A stretch of DNA of 64,000 nucleotides from [Phialemoniopsis] sp. UDSM-2020 (GCA_018873225.1 JAEILZ010000002.1:806001-870000); one strand, 5' to 3'; shown: positions 34,650 through 45,397, counted from the first letter of the stretch. A program made the numbers and translations. The notes: generated by a model not told the origin, from the letters alone.

Positions 34650-35534
34650 ATGGATATCAACAAGCTGGCCCCCCCAACCAAGGGGGATGACGACTCGCTG
34701 GTGTCTCCCAACAAGGTGTTCCCCTTCGCCACGATGACCGGGATTCTGAGAAAAGCAGCGGAGGCAGACTTGCATCTGCTTCGTACTGGAGAGTATGCTG
34801 ATGCCAGAGTTGTATGTGGCAACAGCACCTGGGACGTTCATAAGACTATTCTCTGCACTAGGTGCCCCTGGTTCAAGAAGGCTTTTGAAGGCTCATTCAT
34901 TGTACGTTTGCCCACAATCTCTTCGATGATGCAGAATACTTACGTGTAACGTGTGCGCATACAGGAGGGTGTGACGTCCGAGGTGCGCATTGCAGAAGAC
35001 ATCTTCGATGAGGTCAAGATCAAGTACCTCTTGCTGTACATCTACACAGATGGTAAAGTTCAACCCGCCAACCAGAGAAGCTGTTAGAGAAGAATGAGGG
35101 ACTGACCGATACGATAAAACTTAGACTTCGATTTCACATACCAAACTGCGATTTCGCACCGGAACTGCGCGTCCGGTTGGCAGGCCCCCATTGTCTTCTG
35201 GGCTCTGGGAGACTTCTTTCAGCTTCCCGAGCTGAGCCAGAAAGCACTTGACGCCCTCTACGAGAAGAGGCGATCGATTGGGAACGCGCTTGACGGCGAG
35301 CATGAACCTTGGTACTCCTTGGTCGAGGAGCTCTGCGGTGCGATCAAGACTGCGTTCAACGAGTACGAGTACGCCGAGATCTTCCAGGAATTCTTCTGCG
35401 ACCTCGTCTATCCTGCCCGGGAGGCCCTTGCCACGTATGAGGAGTTTCACGCACTGTATCGGGAGGTTCCCGAGTTCGCGGCTCGTCTTCTCGAGTACAT
35501 GATCGGTATACCGCCATCACAGTCAGGCTGGTAA
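34650..35534 (+). CDS. BTB/POZ protein 5 of the array
   Basis: A 249-residue protein in three exons (34650-34901, 34965-35052, 35125-35534). BTB half: DLHLLRTGEYADARVVCGNS, WDVHKTILCTRCPWFKKAF, SEVRIAEDIFDEVKIKYLLL. Second half: PIVFWALGDFFQLPELSQKAL, EIFQEFFCDLVYPAREAL, YREVPEFAARLLEYMIG. It is the nearest relative of copy 4 immediately upstream. The 5' leader contains a TATATAA box about 160 bp before the ATG and an A/C-rich stretch, suggesting an expressed gene. No Cys module or tail is present. The role is unknown. Confidence 0.84.
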
Positions 35535-36049
35535 CTCCGACGGCCAAGAAAATGAAGCGGCGCGCTGCTTAGTACCTCTGATCACCGAGTGCTTGCAATG
35601 CAATACTCTCGGGTGAGGGGTCCAAGATTTGGTGGACAACCCCACGAGTGGCATGGAATAAGCAAGAGTGGGCAGACTACCGAGAGAGACCAGGTGGTCG
35701 AAGAGAAGAAATGAGAGGGAAAGAAGAGCAATGTACATGTCTGTGTGTACACGACAGTAGGATGGACCTACAGAGGATACGAGTACGAACAAACAGACTC
35801 GTAAATCATCAACACACTTGGAAGATATGTACATTACGGAAAGGACCCTGGTCCCGGGGTTAATCATTGCGGAGTTACAGCCGAAGGGATTGGAGTTCAC
35901 TTAGGCAGGAATACAAATCTTGTAGCACCGATGCTTTGGCGTTGGGGAATATCAAGGTTTATTGTCAAGGTCTGCGCAGTCTTGTCGCTGCTTTTTACTT
36001 TACTTAACTACTGTATCGATACCTCGACAATTCCCCGTCCAGAGATAGC
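35535..36049. other. Intergenic, convergent 3' regions of BTB 5 and BTB 6
   Basis: About 515 bp between two stop codons. No gene is seen. Confidence 0.35.
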
Positions 36050-36989
36050 TCACTTTGACGGGGCCCAAGGAAGCGTGCTCTTGACGAGACAGTCAGAGCA
36101 TTGCGCTGCCCAGGCCCTCTCTCCAGATCCATCCGCACAGGGTACCGTGTAGTACACGGCAGAGACCTGCGGTGGCAAGTTGCGCAGGAGCTCGCCGCAA
36201 TAGATGCAGCACACATCCGGGTTAAGTGTCGTGGCCCGGTTTCCTCCACAGTATTGGCCGGCATTCTCGTAGTCGAACATGGCGTTCACGATTGCGTCAC
36301 GGAAATCCGGGACCTCGTGGACGAGAGTCTTGAACTCGGGGACGTCAAATAGCGCGATCCGAGCGTCCCAGGCAAGGTCAAAGAGCACCTTCTGGCAGGG
36401 CTCGGTGTTGGGGAATTCTAGGTACGCCGCCTTGACGCCCTCGCCAAACTCGTGAAAGTTGGGCAGGTTGGCCGACGAGTTGACCACGCACCAGGAAGTT
36501 CGCTCTTTGTCGCACGCCTCTTCAAGCTCGGCCAAGACAGCCTCTGCGTGGGTGCACTGGAAGTACTCGGCAAGAGTCCAGAGGAGAACGCAAGCCATGT
36601 ACTTGCCACAGCCTTTGACTTGCTGCATCTTGCAAACAGCCAAGTCGATATCATCGGTGTATAGGAAGATGAGCAGGACGCTGATCATATCAGCGTCGAA
36701 GTCCTCAATCCGGACCTGATGAGTGATGCCCTCCACGAATTCACTATCGAGAGCCCCGCGGAACCAGAGGCTCCTTGTACATAGAATCGACCGATGGACT
36801 TTCCAGTGTTCGTCGTCGCAAGAAAGGGATGCGTCGCTAAACTTGCCAGTTTCAAGAAGGCTGTGGTGTTGTTAGTGGATGAATTGGAAAGAGCAAAAGG
36901 AGAGTAGCTTACTTGAGTTCAGAGATCGAAAGTTCATCGATATTGAGATCCGCGATCTCTGCCGCGGTTGGAGAGAAGAGTCCGGCCAT
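36050..36989 (-). CDS. BTB/POZ protein 6 of the array, inverted, with C-terminal Cys4 module
   Basis: A 295-residue protein in two exons (36913-36989, 36050-36860), the only array member on the minus strand. BTB half: LLETGKFSDASLSCDDEHWK, VHRSILCTRSLWFRGALDSE, HQVRIEDFDADMISVLLIFL. Second half: ACVLLWTLAEYFQCTHAEAV, NTEPCQKVLFDLAWDARIAL, VHEVPDFRDAIVNAMFDYENA. The end has GQYCGG, CCIYCGELL and CSDC, a putative zinc ribbon matching copy 3. Only the first family intron (inside the LxLLETG lead-in) is kept; the two introns bounding the second BTB half are gone, and the coding sequence runs straight through both sites. Confidence 0.84.
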
Positions 36990-37644
36990 AACGGCGTTGA
37001 TTGCGTTGGTTGATTGTGTGATCTGGTTGCGTTGATCGATCACGCTGATTTCGAGAAGAGAGGAAATGGGTTGATTGAAGATCGCTTGGGTTTCCAGTAG
37101 ATATTAGATATAAGGAGAAGAAGCTGTGTGATAGATGTCTAAGATTGGGGGAAGGGGCGAGCTTTAATAGTGCAATGTGAAGCATAATAAATTCCGTGAA
37201 CAATGATGTAGTCAGTGATCAATCAATGGTGAAGAAAGACATTGTTGTTTTTCTGCTTCTGAATAAAGAGAGGTTCATTGTGACGTGAATGCCATCCTCA
37301 AAGCCGCATAGCACTCTCTTTGAAATGAGCCAAAGGGAGATGTGTGGCCTTTATCCTTGATTATGGGTTTACCTAGCTCGAAGGTTTTATCTGCTGTGGC
37401 GCTAGATTGCTAATGAATCCTTGATCTTTTGCCTCATGCGTCTCTCCTCAAAGACAGTTCTCAGTGAAGGCTAGCCTTCCTTAGCTTATGCACCCTTGGC
37501 TATTTTAAAACAGTATCTAAGCCTTTCTGCTCAGGCTTCCAAAATAACTGTCTTTTCCAAATTTGGCGAACACATCTCGCCCTGACCTTCTAGACATCGA
37601 CCTGACCAGCCACAATCCCCTAATCATCACTGCCGGCAGTAAAA
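36990..37644. promoter_or_regulatory. Divergent intergenic region between BTB 6 and BTB 7
   Basis: About 650 bp between outward-facing starts. No gene and no obvious paired operator are seen. Confidence 0.35.
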
Positions 37645-38736
37645 ATGTCCTGCGATGTGGACAAAACTATGGAGAGATCTATGGAAGAATTTGGTGGCAG
37701 TTCTGAAAAGCTTTCCGAAGCCCTCCTGCTCTGGGAGTGGCTTCTATCGTTCGCACTGCCCCTGGTTTTGTACTTTCTTCTACCACTGATCTCCGTGCCG
37801 ACAAGCATGCCTAGTCGTGAAGACTACACTTCGATTCCGATTAGACGTATAAATGTCACCTCAAAGCCGCACTTAGCTTATTTCGCTTCAGAACTCGATA
37901 GGGCCCAGAGCGGCAATTTAGCGTAAGCTTTCCAACAGCATAATAAGTTCAATTACTGGTTTTTTGAACCTACTAACTATCAGACATGTTGAAATGCAGT
38001 TTGTTGGAAACTGGTCTCTTTTCTGATGCCTGGATCTTCTGCGATGGGTTTGCCTATCGCATTCACAAATCGATTGTCTGTAGCCAAAGCGAATTGTTCT
38101 CAAAAGCTTTCACCGGACATTTCCGAGTAAGTGAAAATATTGTCTGTTGAGTACTGGTCATACTGAATACAACGCTATTTAGGAAGCAGCAGAGAACGAG
38201 GTTTACATTGAAGGATTTGATCATGTGACGATTGAGACATTGTTGATTCATCTGTATACCAACAGTACGTGCTTGTCATTATTTCATACATAGATCACAG
38301 TATTGATGATTTCCTTGTAACAGGCATTCTCCTGGCGGAGTATTACCCGAGTACACGATGCAACGAACGGCAACTTGGCGCAATGGCTAGGCTCTGGGGA
38401 ATCGCCGATTACTTTGGAGAATCCGATCTTTGTGATCAATTGGCAATCGACTTTAACCAACGATGCAAAGATATGGCAGGTTGTGGGCAGTTCCAGGTAG
38501 ACAGGGGGAAAGAGATATTGGATGCAATCGAGGGTGTGTACCTGGAATCCCCAAGAGAGGCAAGGTGTAAAGCTATGGCCTCGAACCTGGTGCACTTATA
38601 CTGGAATCTCGAAATCAAGAACAGGAGCGTAGAAGATCAGGAAATGGCTACCGAATTCCTGCAGGACATACCCGACTTTGCGGCGGATCTGTGCCAGATG
38701 CTGGCGCGAATGCACGCAAGGGCAATATTTCCCTAG
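37645..38736 (+). CDS. BTB/POZ protein 7 of the array, possible N-terminal membrane segment
   Basis: Up to 299 residues in four exons (37645-37922, 38000-38126, 38183-38264, 38324-38736), keeping all three family introns with the 127- and 82-nt exons. BTB half: LLETGLFSDAWIFCDGFAYR, IHKSIVCSQSELFSKAFTGH, NEVYIEGFDHVTIETLLIHL. Second half: ARLWGIADYFGESDLCDQLA and IPDFAADLCQMLARM. The LLWVLGDYFQ motif has decayed. If translation begins at 37645, residues ~28-52 (LLLWEWLLSFALPLVLYFLL) form a strong hydrophobic helix, which no other copy has. A downstream in-frame ATG at 37807 would remove it. PCQKVL is also replaced (ARCKAMASNL). This is a divergent member. Confidence 0.75.
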
Positions 38737-39759
38737 TTGAGTGACACTCATCTCAAGTCTCAAGGCGCTGGGAGTGATCAGGAATGTAACGATAGCACAT
38801 TTATTGGATTCATGCAATACTTCCCTACGTGATCTGCTCTGTGTACACCACGCCAATTGTACAATTTAAGCGTGCCTCCAGACTCAAAGTAAGCTTCCTC
38901 ATTTTCGGATAGAGGCTCCCTATTCTCCAACATTATATCCAGAAATCAAGATCAGGAACGGGCCTATGCAAGTGCATACATCTTGAGACGTTCATTTCAC
39001 ATCACTAGCAGAGGAGAAGATTGGACAGGATCTTGGTTCAGGAGCGGCTGACAAGGTAGGTTGGCTCATAAAACTCTGAGCACGATGTCTTGTCTTACGG
39101 TCATCCAGATTCTTAAGACGGATTACCATGCCATAGTTCAATCTCCGTAGCTTCATTTCCAGGTGTGTCATTATTACTCAAGTTTGCGATGTATCGTTAT
39201 GACGACCCTGGCTTCTTTCCCGTGGGCAGAGAGAATTGGCATTGAGCAGCTGACCCACGAAACTTGCCTACCACAATTGCCGCCAATGCGTGATTTTATT
39301 CAGAAAGAACTTGCAAACTAACGAACTTTCTCTATTCGCGCGTAATAGCATATTGCGATCCTAAGCACGCTCTGAACATGTCCCGAAACATCTGTCACAG
39401 AGCTCACATTGAACATCGAGAAATCTCAGGACGCCTTTCCAGTCATACAACGATCTGCAGGCTCCTGATCTCTTCCTGCTAACAAACTACAAGCAACAGG
39501 AAAACACCTACTAGAATCATTCGGGCCTGTTTTCTCCTATTCCACACTTCTCTATCGGGACTCATGCCTCAATCAGTTTGATTTCCCCACACATCGCTTT
39601 TGACCAAGCCGGTACCTTCTTGTCAGCTCAACACAAGGCTCCCAGCACCACCTCTTCCACCTCAAATCTCTGCTAGATCTGCCAATACTCTTCACTTTCC
39701 ACTGTCATTCCCACCAAATTTCAATCCTAACACTGAGAACTGACCATACCAAGGTGACC
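38737..39759. other. Intergenic, BTB array
   Basis: About 1 kb of unremarkable composition. I looked for BTB-like words on both strands and found none I would defend. Confidence 0.35.
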
Positions 39760-40699
39760 ATGGCTGACATCGCAACCTCTCCGCGTATCGCGGAGTCAGA
39801 TCTGAAGTGAGCTAGATGCGGCATGAATACGTTCTAATCTCCGAGATGACTGACCCGGTCTTCACAGACTTCTCCGCTCTGGATACCTCTCCGATATCAA
39901 GATTGTCTGTGGTGGACGCAACTGGGACGGACATAAGCTCATCCTCTGTTCGCGCAGCAAGTGGTTCAAGACGGCTCTGGACGGCAGCTTCCAGGTACGA
40001 TTTCGATTAAGCGGTTACAGGCGAGTGTTGCTAATCAGACACCTAGGAGGGCACGACTGGTGAAATAAACATCGAGGGACAAGACTCCGAGCTTGTTGAC
40101 TGCGTCCTGGTCTACCTCTACTCCGGTGGTATGTATCATACGGATATCCAACACGCAAGCTATCTTCATGCTAACTGAAGCGCATTACTCTAGACATCAA
40201 CCGCACCATCAAGCACACGGTCGAGATCATGGACGTTTCCGCCTGCAAGGCCTGCGTGCTCCTCTGGGTCATGGGCGACTACTTCCAGCTCCCGACCCTT
40301 GCGTCTCAGGCCGTCGCAGCCCTGCAGAAGCCCGATACCACCACTCACGTCGAGCCGAACAAAGACGGCGTCATCGCCGCCTACGTCGAACATGCCCACG
40401 CCGAGCCGTGCCAGAAGGGACTTGTCACCCTCTTCAATGCCACCGACTACGTCTCGGCCAAGCGCGAGGCCATGCGTGCTCTCGTCGATGAGGTCCCAGC
40501 TTTTGGCGCCGATATGTTCAAGGCTTTGATGGACAAACCTGCAGGTCGAGCTCGAGACGCCCAGCGAACCTTTGGACTGGCTGGCGAGAATGGAGGCAAC
40601 GCCTGGGGAGGAGCCGTAGGCGGCGGCGGTGGATGGGGTGGCGCCGATACTGTAGGCTGGGGCTATGACGGCTCTCAAGTCGCTGGCAGCCACTGGTGA
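39760..40699 (+). CDS. BTB/POZ protein 8 of the array, Gly/Trp-rich C-terminus
   Basis: A 253-residue protein in four exons (39760-39806, 39868-39994, 40047-40128, 40194-40699), giving the complete family exon plan with a 47-nt first exon. BTB half: LLRSGYLSDIKIVCGGRNWD, GHKLILCSRSKWFKTALDGS, GEINIEGQDSELVDCVLVYL. Second half: KACVLLWVMGDYFQLPTLAS, HAEPCQKGLVTLFNA, VDEVPAFGADMFKALMD. After the shared fold comes a ~35-residue low-complexity tail rich in Gly and Trp (GGNAWGGAVGGGGGWGGAD), unique in the array. Such tails are common in RNA- or protein-binding disordered regions. The family second half is the best-preserved consensus, so this copy is a useful reference. Confidence 0.85.
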
Positions 40700-41134
40700 C
40701 GAGTGGGACAGAATTCTCAAGTAGAGTGCTCATCTCCAGAGACATTGATTTTGCTATGGGTTTTGCTGCTTGGCTTAGGATTTCTGCTTTTACGCGTAGA
40801 TTATTGATACATTCAATCCACTGTGCCTTGGCAAAACGCCTCCATGAATACCTAAGCAAGGATGGAATATTCACCACGAAACCTTATTACTTCACACGTT
40901 TCTGATGTTTTAGCTTTCCACACCACGTGAAGTTGGTCTTCTGGCACTGCGAGCCAAGATTTTCTCACTTCTCATTCCAAATCCAAGTAGTGATCACCTC
41001 ACAAACCGCTCATTTATTTCACCACCTTCTCGCAACCCCACCGCCTACCGATTATCCCACTACCTAAATCAACAGTGACCAACGACGAGGCAAAGCCTGT
41101 CACTGCCACAGAAGGACAGGGAGGAGTCGCGACG
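40700..41134. other. Intergenic, BTB array
   Basis: About 435 bp of 3' UTR and promoter. No gene is seen. Confidence 0.35.
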
Positions 41135-42120
41135 ATGGCGAGCAAACCACTCAAGAAGGCGTGGATGGCAGACTGCGAAGACCTGAAGGATGACAAGCAA
41201 TTCCGATTTATCTCATCGGACTTGAGGTACGCGATACTTTCATTCTTCGAGAAAGAAACTACGAGCAGTCTGGCCAGGATGATTGCTAACGTCAGATGTT
41301 GCGAAAAAGCCTCCTCGATTCGGGTTTTCTATCTGACGCCAAGGTTACATGCGGCGACCAAACATGGAATGTGCACAAGGCGATTGTCTGCACTCGAAGC
41401 AATTGGTTTAAGAAAGCTCTGCACGGCTCATTCGAGGTAAGTCTCCACGGCTCTGATTATCTAGGCTCCTAGATCTAGTCTGACTATATTCACAGGAGAG
41501 CAAGACAGGCGAAGTGCGGATCACGAACTTCTCACCGCAGATGGTGGGCTACCTTCTTCATTTCCTCTACAGTGGTGGTACGTACTAGCACGAAGTATTT
41601 TGAAGCCTCAGCTGATTTGACGCCCTTGATAGACATCGTAGGTGCGCTAGAAAAAGTCACCAAACAAGAGGACTGCGTACGCTTCAAAGGTTGCATACTT
41701 CTCTGGGTCCTTGGTGACTTTTTCCTTGCACCTGCTCTCAAAGCGGCCTCAAGAACAGTCTTCTTGAGAATCTGGGGTGGTACTCAGGATTACATCCGGG
41801 GCAACGGCGATGAGACGGAACAGGCGGTGGTGGCAATGTGCGAAGGAGTCAGGACCGCTTACGCCGAGCACCCCCATGCCCGTTGGTTCGGAAGAAGCCT
41901 TGTCAAACTCCTTGCGTGGTATCCAGACGAATTGTTCAAGTTTGATGCCCTGCGCGACACGTCAATTGCTTTACCGACATTTGCAGGGGACATGTTCACC
42001 GCACATGTGCAGCTTTTGAAGTGCCAGACGCTTGGTGTCGACAGGTTAGACAAGGATCTTAACAAATGGGCGGATGGCGCGGATTGGGCGACAGTGATTG
42101 CTGAGAGCAACACTTCCTAG
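41135..42120 (+). CDS. BTB/POZ protein 9 of the array
   Basis: A 262-residue protein in four exons (41135-41226, 41310-41436, 41496-41577, 41633-42120), with the standard 127- and 82-nt inner exons. BTB half: LLDSGFLSDAKVTCGDQTWN, VHKAIVCTRSNWFKKALHGS, GEVRITNFSPQMVGYLLHFL. Second half: KGCILLWVLGDFFLAPALKA, EQAVVAMCEGVRTAYAEHPH, then a C-terminal helix ending DWATVIAESNTS. The acceptor of exon 2 (GCGAAAAAG, 41309) was chosen over the nearer CAG because only it restores the LLxSGxxSDA lead-in seen in copies 6, 7 and 8. It is paralogous along its whole length to the intronless copy 10. Confidence 0.83.
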
Positions 42121-42972
42121 GCTTCTCTACGAACGATGTTGACGCGGGTGCCCAGCTACAGCTTTCTACACATCTTGCACCCTAGCTCTAGCATGTAATT
42201 ATAAAAGATTCAGGAACGAATCAATAAGCGGGAAAGGGGAAAATGAAGATGTCCTTCTGTGAAGGTGCTGCCCACTGCCCTGATCCAGTGTGCTATAGCA
42301 CCCCATGCACCTTTCGAGGGTTTGCAGTATTTATTTACTCTCTCCGTCCTCGCATCCGGAGTCTGTTACTGTACGCACACTCCGGTGTTGACTCGGAGGC
42401 AGATAGATCAGGGCCCTGAGTAGATGTTAGGACATCCGTGTCTGAAGGAAAGGCCGTAGTGATCATTGCAAAGTGGGCGACACGCCACCTCACCCGCTGG
42501 ACCATCTCACCTCCCTGGCTGGAAGGACTAGCCCCAGTCCAAGGCTATGAGGGCTTTCCCTGCCCTCAGGCCTCAATCTGGCCACCATTTGTGTTCTGTT
42601 CCCTGATGAGATACGTTATCGTTTCTTTGTGCTCTTCCGTTGATCACCCACTCGATATGTGCTGCCTTTGTTGGCAGTATGCTCTTGTTTCTATTGTATG
42701 GCTACGAGATACATCAGAACAATGGAACAATTGATCTTGATTCCATTGTTGACGTTGAGCCGTTCAGTGCTTGATCTGAAAGAAAGAAGACATTTGTCAA
42801 CAACCAGCATTATCTCCTACCCCTATATAAAGGTCCGAGTCTTCCCTGGAAGAAATACCGATGTCTCGTATCGTCTTCCAATACAATCCACCTATCCTAT
42901 TTACATCATCGCCCCAGCGAACAGTGACTCAGGCAGCTGTTACTAGTACCACACGCAAGCACGTCGAACATC
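42121..42972. other. Intergenic between BTB 9 and BTB 10
   Basis: About 850 bp. It includes a TATATAA box at about 42823-42829, 144 bp before the BTB 10 ATG, so the intronless copy has a plausible promoter. No other gene is seen. Confidence 0.4.
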
Positions 42973-43773
42973 ATGGCCGATCAGTTCTCTGTAGACACCT
43001 GGAGGGCCGTTAAAGAGGGGCAGAGGAGCGGCTCTTGCTTCGTGTCAAACGACCTGGGATTGCTTGAGTCAGGCAATATGGCTGATGCCAAGGTCATCTG
43101 TGGCAATCGGACGTGGTATGTCCACAAAGCCATCGTGTGCAGTCGGAGCGCCTGGTTCGAGAAAGCCCTGACTGGACTTTTTGAAGAAGCCAAGACTGGC
43201 GAGGTTATCATCACCAACTTCTCGCCCGCTGAGATGGCATACTTCCTCCACTTTCTGTATGGCGGCAATATAGTCCGCACACTGGAAGTCCTCACCAAAA
43301 ATGAAGGCTGCTCCCTGTACAAAGGTTGCCTGATTCTTTGGGTGTTGGGCGACTACTTCCAAGTCTCGGCGTTGGCGTCTGCGTCGAAGGCTGCTTTTTA
43401 CGATCTGCGAGACCCCGCCTTCAAGCACTGCAGCGAAATGAGAGGCGAGAGTACTGAGAAGGCCGTTGTCGCGATGATCGAGTGTATCCAATCCGCATAT
43501 GTTGATCATCCGCATGCCATCGTCTTCGGCAGGAGGCTTCTCGCTATGCTGGCTGGCTTTTGGTCGACGACCTCCCGGGTAGTGGCCCTTCGCGACGCAG
43601 CTCTCGACACACCAGAGTTCGCTGCTGACTTCCTCACCTTGATGCTACACGCGTCGTCGAGCACTAATTCTCCGGAGTATACAGCAGAGGAGATCCAGGA
43701 GTGGACACACGGCCAGGACTGGGAAAGCATCTGGGCCGAAGACATAACGATAGAGACTCCCGGATCTGTATGA
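42973..43773 (+). CDS. BTB/POZ protein 10 of the array, intronless
   Basis: A 266-residue protein in a single uninterrupted exon. BTB half: LLESGNMADAKVICGNRTWY, VHKAIVCSRSAWFEKALTGL, GEVIITNFSPAEMAYFLHFL. Second half: KGCLILWVLGDYFQVSALAS, EKAVVAMIECIQSAYVDHPH, GRRLLAMLAGFW, and the end WTHGQDWESIWAED. All three intron positions of copy 9 are crossed by continuous coding sequence, precisely joined. The copy is otherwise intact, with no premature stop or frameshift, and has its own TATATAA box upstream. This suggests intron loss through a reverse-transcribed intermediate, or gene conversion by cDNA, with function retained. Confidence 0.88.
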   Translation: MADQFSVDTWRAVKEGQRSGSCFVSNDLGLLESGNMADAKVICGNRTWYVHKAIVCSRSAWFEKALTGLFEEAKTGEVIITNFSPAEMAYFLHFLYGGNIVRTLEVLTKNEGCSLYKGCLILWVLGDYFQVSALASASKAAFYDLRDPAFKHCSEMRGESTEKAVVAMIECIQSAYVDHPHAIVFGRRLLAMLAGFWSTTSRVVALRDAALDTPEFAADFLTLMLHASSSTNSPEYTAEEIQEWTHGQDWESIWAEDITIETPGSV

Positions 43774-44162
43774 TGGATAGCGGTATTCTCTTCCCCTGAA
43801 TTATCGGGCGGGCAGGGATGTTTGTTTTACTGTTTTCAGGAGTTGGCGTTCGGCGTTCAGAATTTAGATTGTTATAAACAACCATACCCTTACATCCCCA
43901 TATCGTGGAACGTCAATGGTGCTAATTGTGACCTAAATAGTTTTGACCAACACCCGCACCAGTGCAGTGCTTGAGGTAAAACAAATAGTGATGCTGATCC
44001 ACCAAGTTGATGTCGTTGGAGGCACTGGGTGGAGAACACCGGGATTCAAGTGAACGGGTGACACGCTAGTCAGGCTATGATTTTCCGCCCGCCCCCATCT
44101 TTTGCGGGACCCCCTGATGCCACGCCTTTGATTTGAACCATGTCGAATCATCTACCCCGGAC
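43774..44162. other. Intergenic, end of BTB array
   Basis: About 390 bp of 3' UTR of BTB 10 and promoter of the bZIP gene. No gene is seen. Confidence 0.35.
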
Positions 44163-45384
44163 ATGCACCGTCCAGGAGGAAGGATGCCTGATGACTCCAA
44201 AGCCATGGCTTCAGAATCAAGATGCACCGCTCCACTGACGCGCGAGCAGCGGCTACGCAAGCGCGAAGTGGATCGGCAGTCGCAGCAGCGCATCCGCGAC
44301 AGGCGCAACGCCGCGCTCGAGGAAGCCCAGCGGACGAATAGCAGCCTTCAATTCGAGATCAGTCGGCTCGGCAGCGAGCTAAGCGCGGCGCAGGGTCAAG
44401 TCCAGGATCTCCGGGCCCAGAACCGAGTACTTCAGGACCGCATCGCACAGCTCGAGGCTCAAGTGGTAAACTCGCCTTTCGCTAGCTCGGATCATCTCAG
44501 CCCTGGGCTGCCCCCAATTTCGTCGGTTGTATCTCGAGATTGGGTCGCCTCGTCCCCGCTCTCGCAAGCTTCTCTCCCTACAAGTCATCGCGGACTCACT
44601 GCTTTGCCTTCACATGCGATTCGTCCGTTCAACCAGAGCCCGCCCGAGAATCTCGCAGACGGCATGGTACAAGACTATCTTAATTACCGCCCCTTCGAAC
44701 GTGGCCATGGCGACCTGCCTCAGCTCAAGTGGATGATTTATCCGCGAGACCTGTCAATCCCACCTATGCACTCACTCTCCCAGAAGTTGACGGATATCTT
44801 GGTGACCTATACCGAGATATGTACGTTGCCGGAGAGCATCGCAAATTTCTACGTGTTGTACAAGATGATCCGTGTACGTCCTTTGCAATATACTTTGTGG
44901 ATGGATCACTCACTCACAAGATGGCCATAGTGGAGGTCAGCGGTGGACGAGGGCTCTGGCTCGAAGCGAATGTTTGATCAACTCCCGGAGTGGCTCAAAC
45001 CTCTACCTATCCAGACTCGAGTAAAGCATCCCATGTGGATGGACCATATCCCTTGGTGAGTCCAACCGTGGCGGTCACCTGCTTTGTTCATGTGATGACT
45101 AACAAAGAAACGTTTGCAGGCCACGGGCACGGGTCCACTTGATTGACAACCAAGAAATGTACGGCTTCGACGAATTTGGTGCTTTCTACACCCCAAACTA
45201 CTCGGTCAACTGGCCTTACGGATCCGATACTACGGTGTTGGTAACGCCAGCATTGGACGACAGCAATGACGTCTGCATGAACCCGGCTTTCGAGCAGCAC
45301 ATTCGCGACTTGAGGAATTGGAGCATCAATGATGCCTTTCGGAAGAAGTACCCGGTCCTCGGTGCGATTATTGACAAGTCTTGA
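44163..45384 (+). CDS. bZIP transcription factor with DUF3425 C-terminal domain
   Basis: A 366-residue nuclear regulator in three exons (44163-44873, 44931-45055, 45120-45384). The basic region (LRKREVDRQSQQRIRDRRNA) is followed by a leucine-zipper-like coiled coil (LQFEISRLGSELSAAQGQVQ ... LRAQNRVLQDRIAQLEAQ). The C-terminal domain is of the DUF3425 type common in filamentous fungi. It contains YVLYKMIRWRSAVDEGS, LPEWLKPLPIQTRVKHP, MWMDHIPWPRARVHLIDNQ and a Trp-rich end. The start is the first in-frame ATG (44163); an upstream ATG at 44140 is in another frame. Target genes are unknown. Its stop lies only 13 bp from the stop of the convergent SDR gene. Confidence 0.87.
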
Positions 45385-45397
45385 TTTGAGCGTCTAT

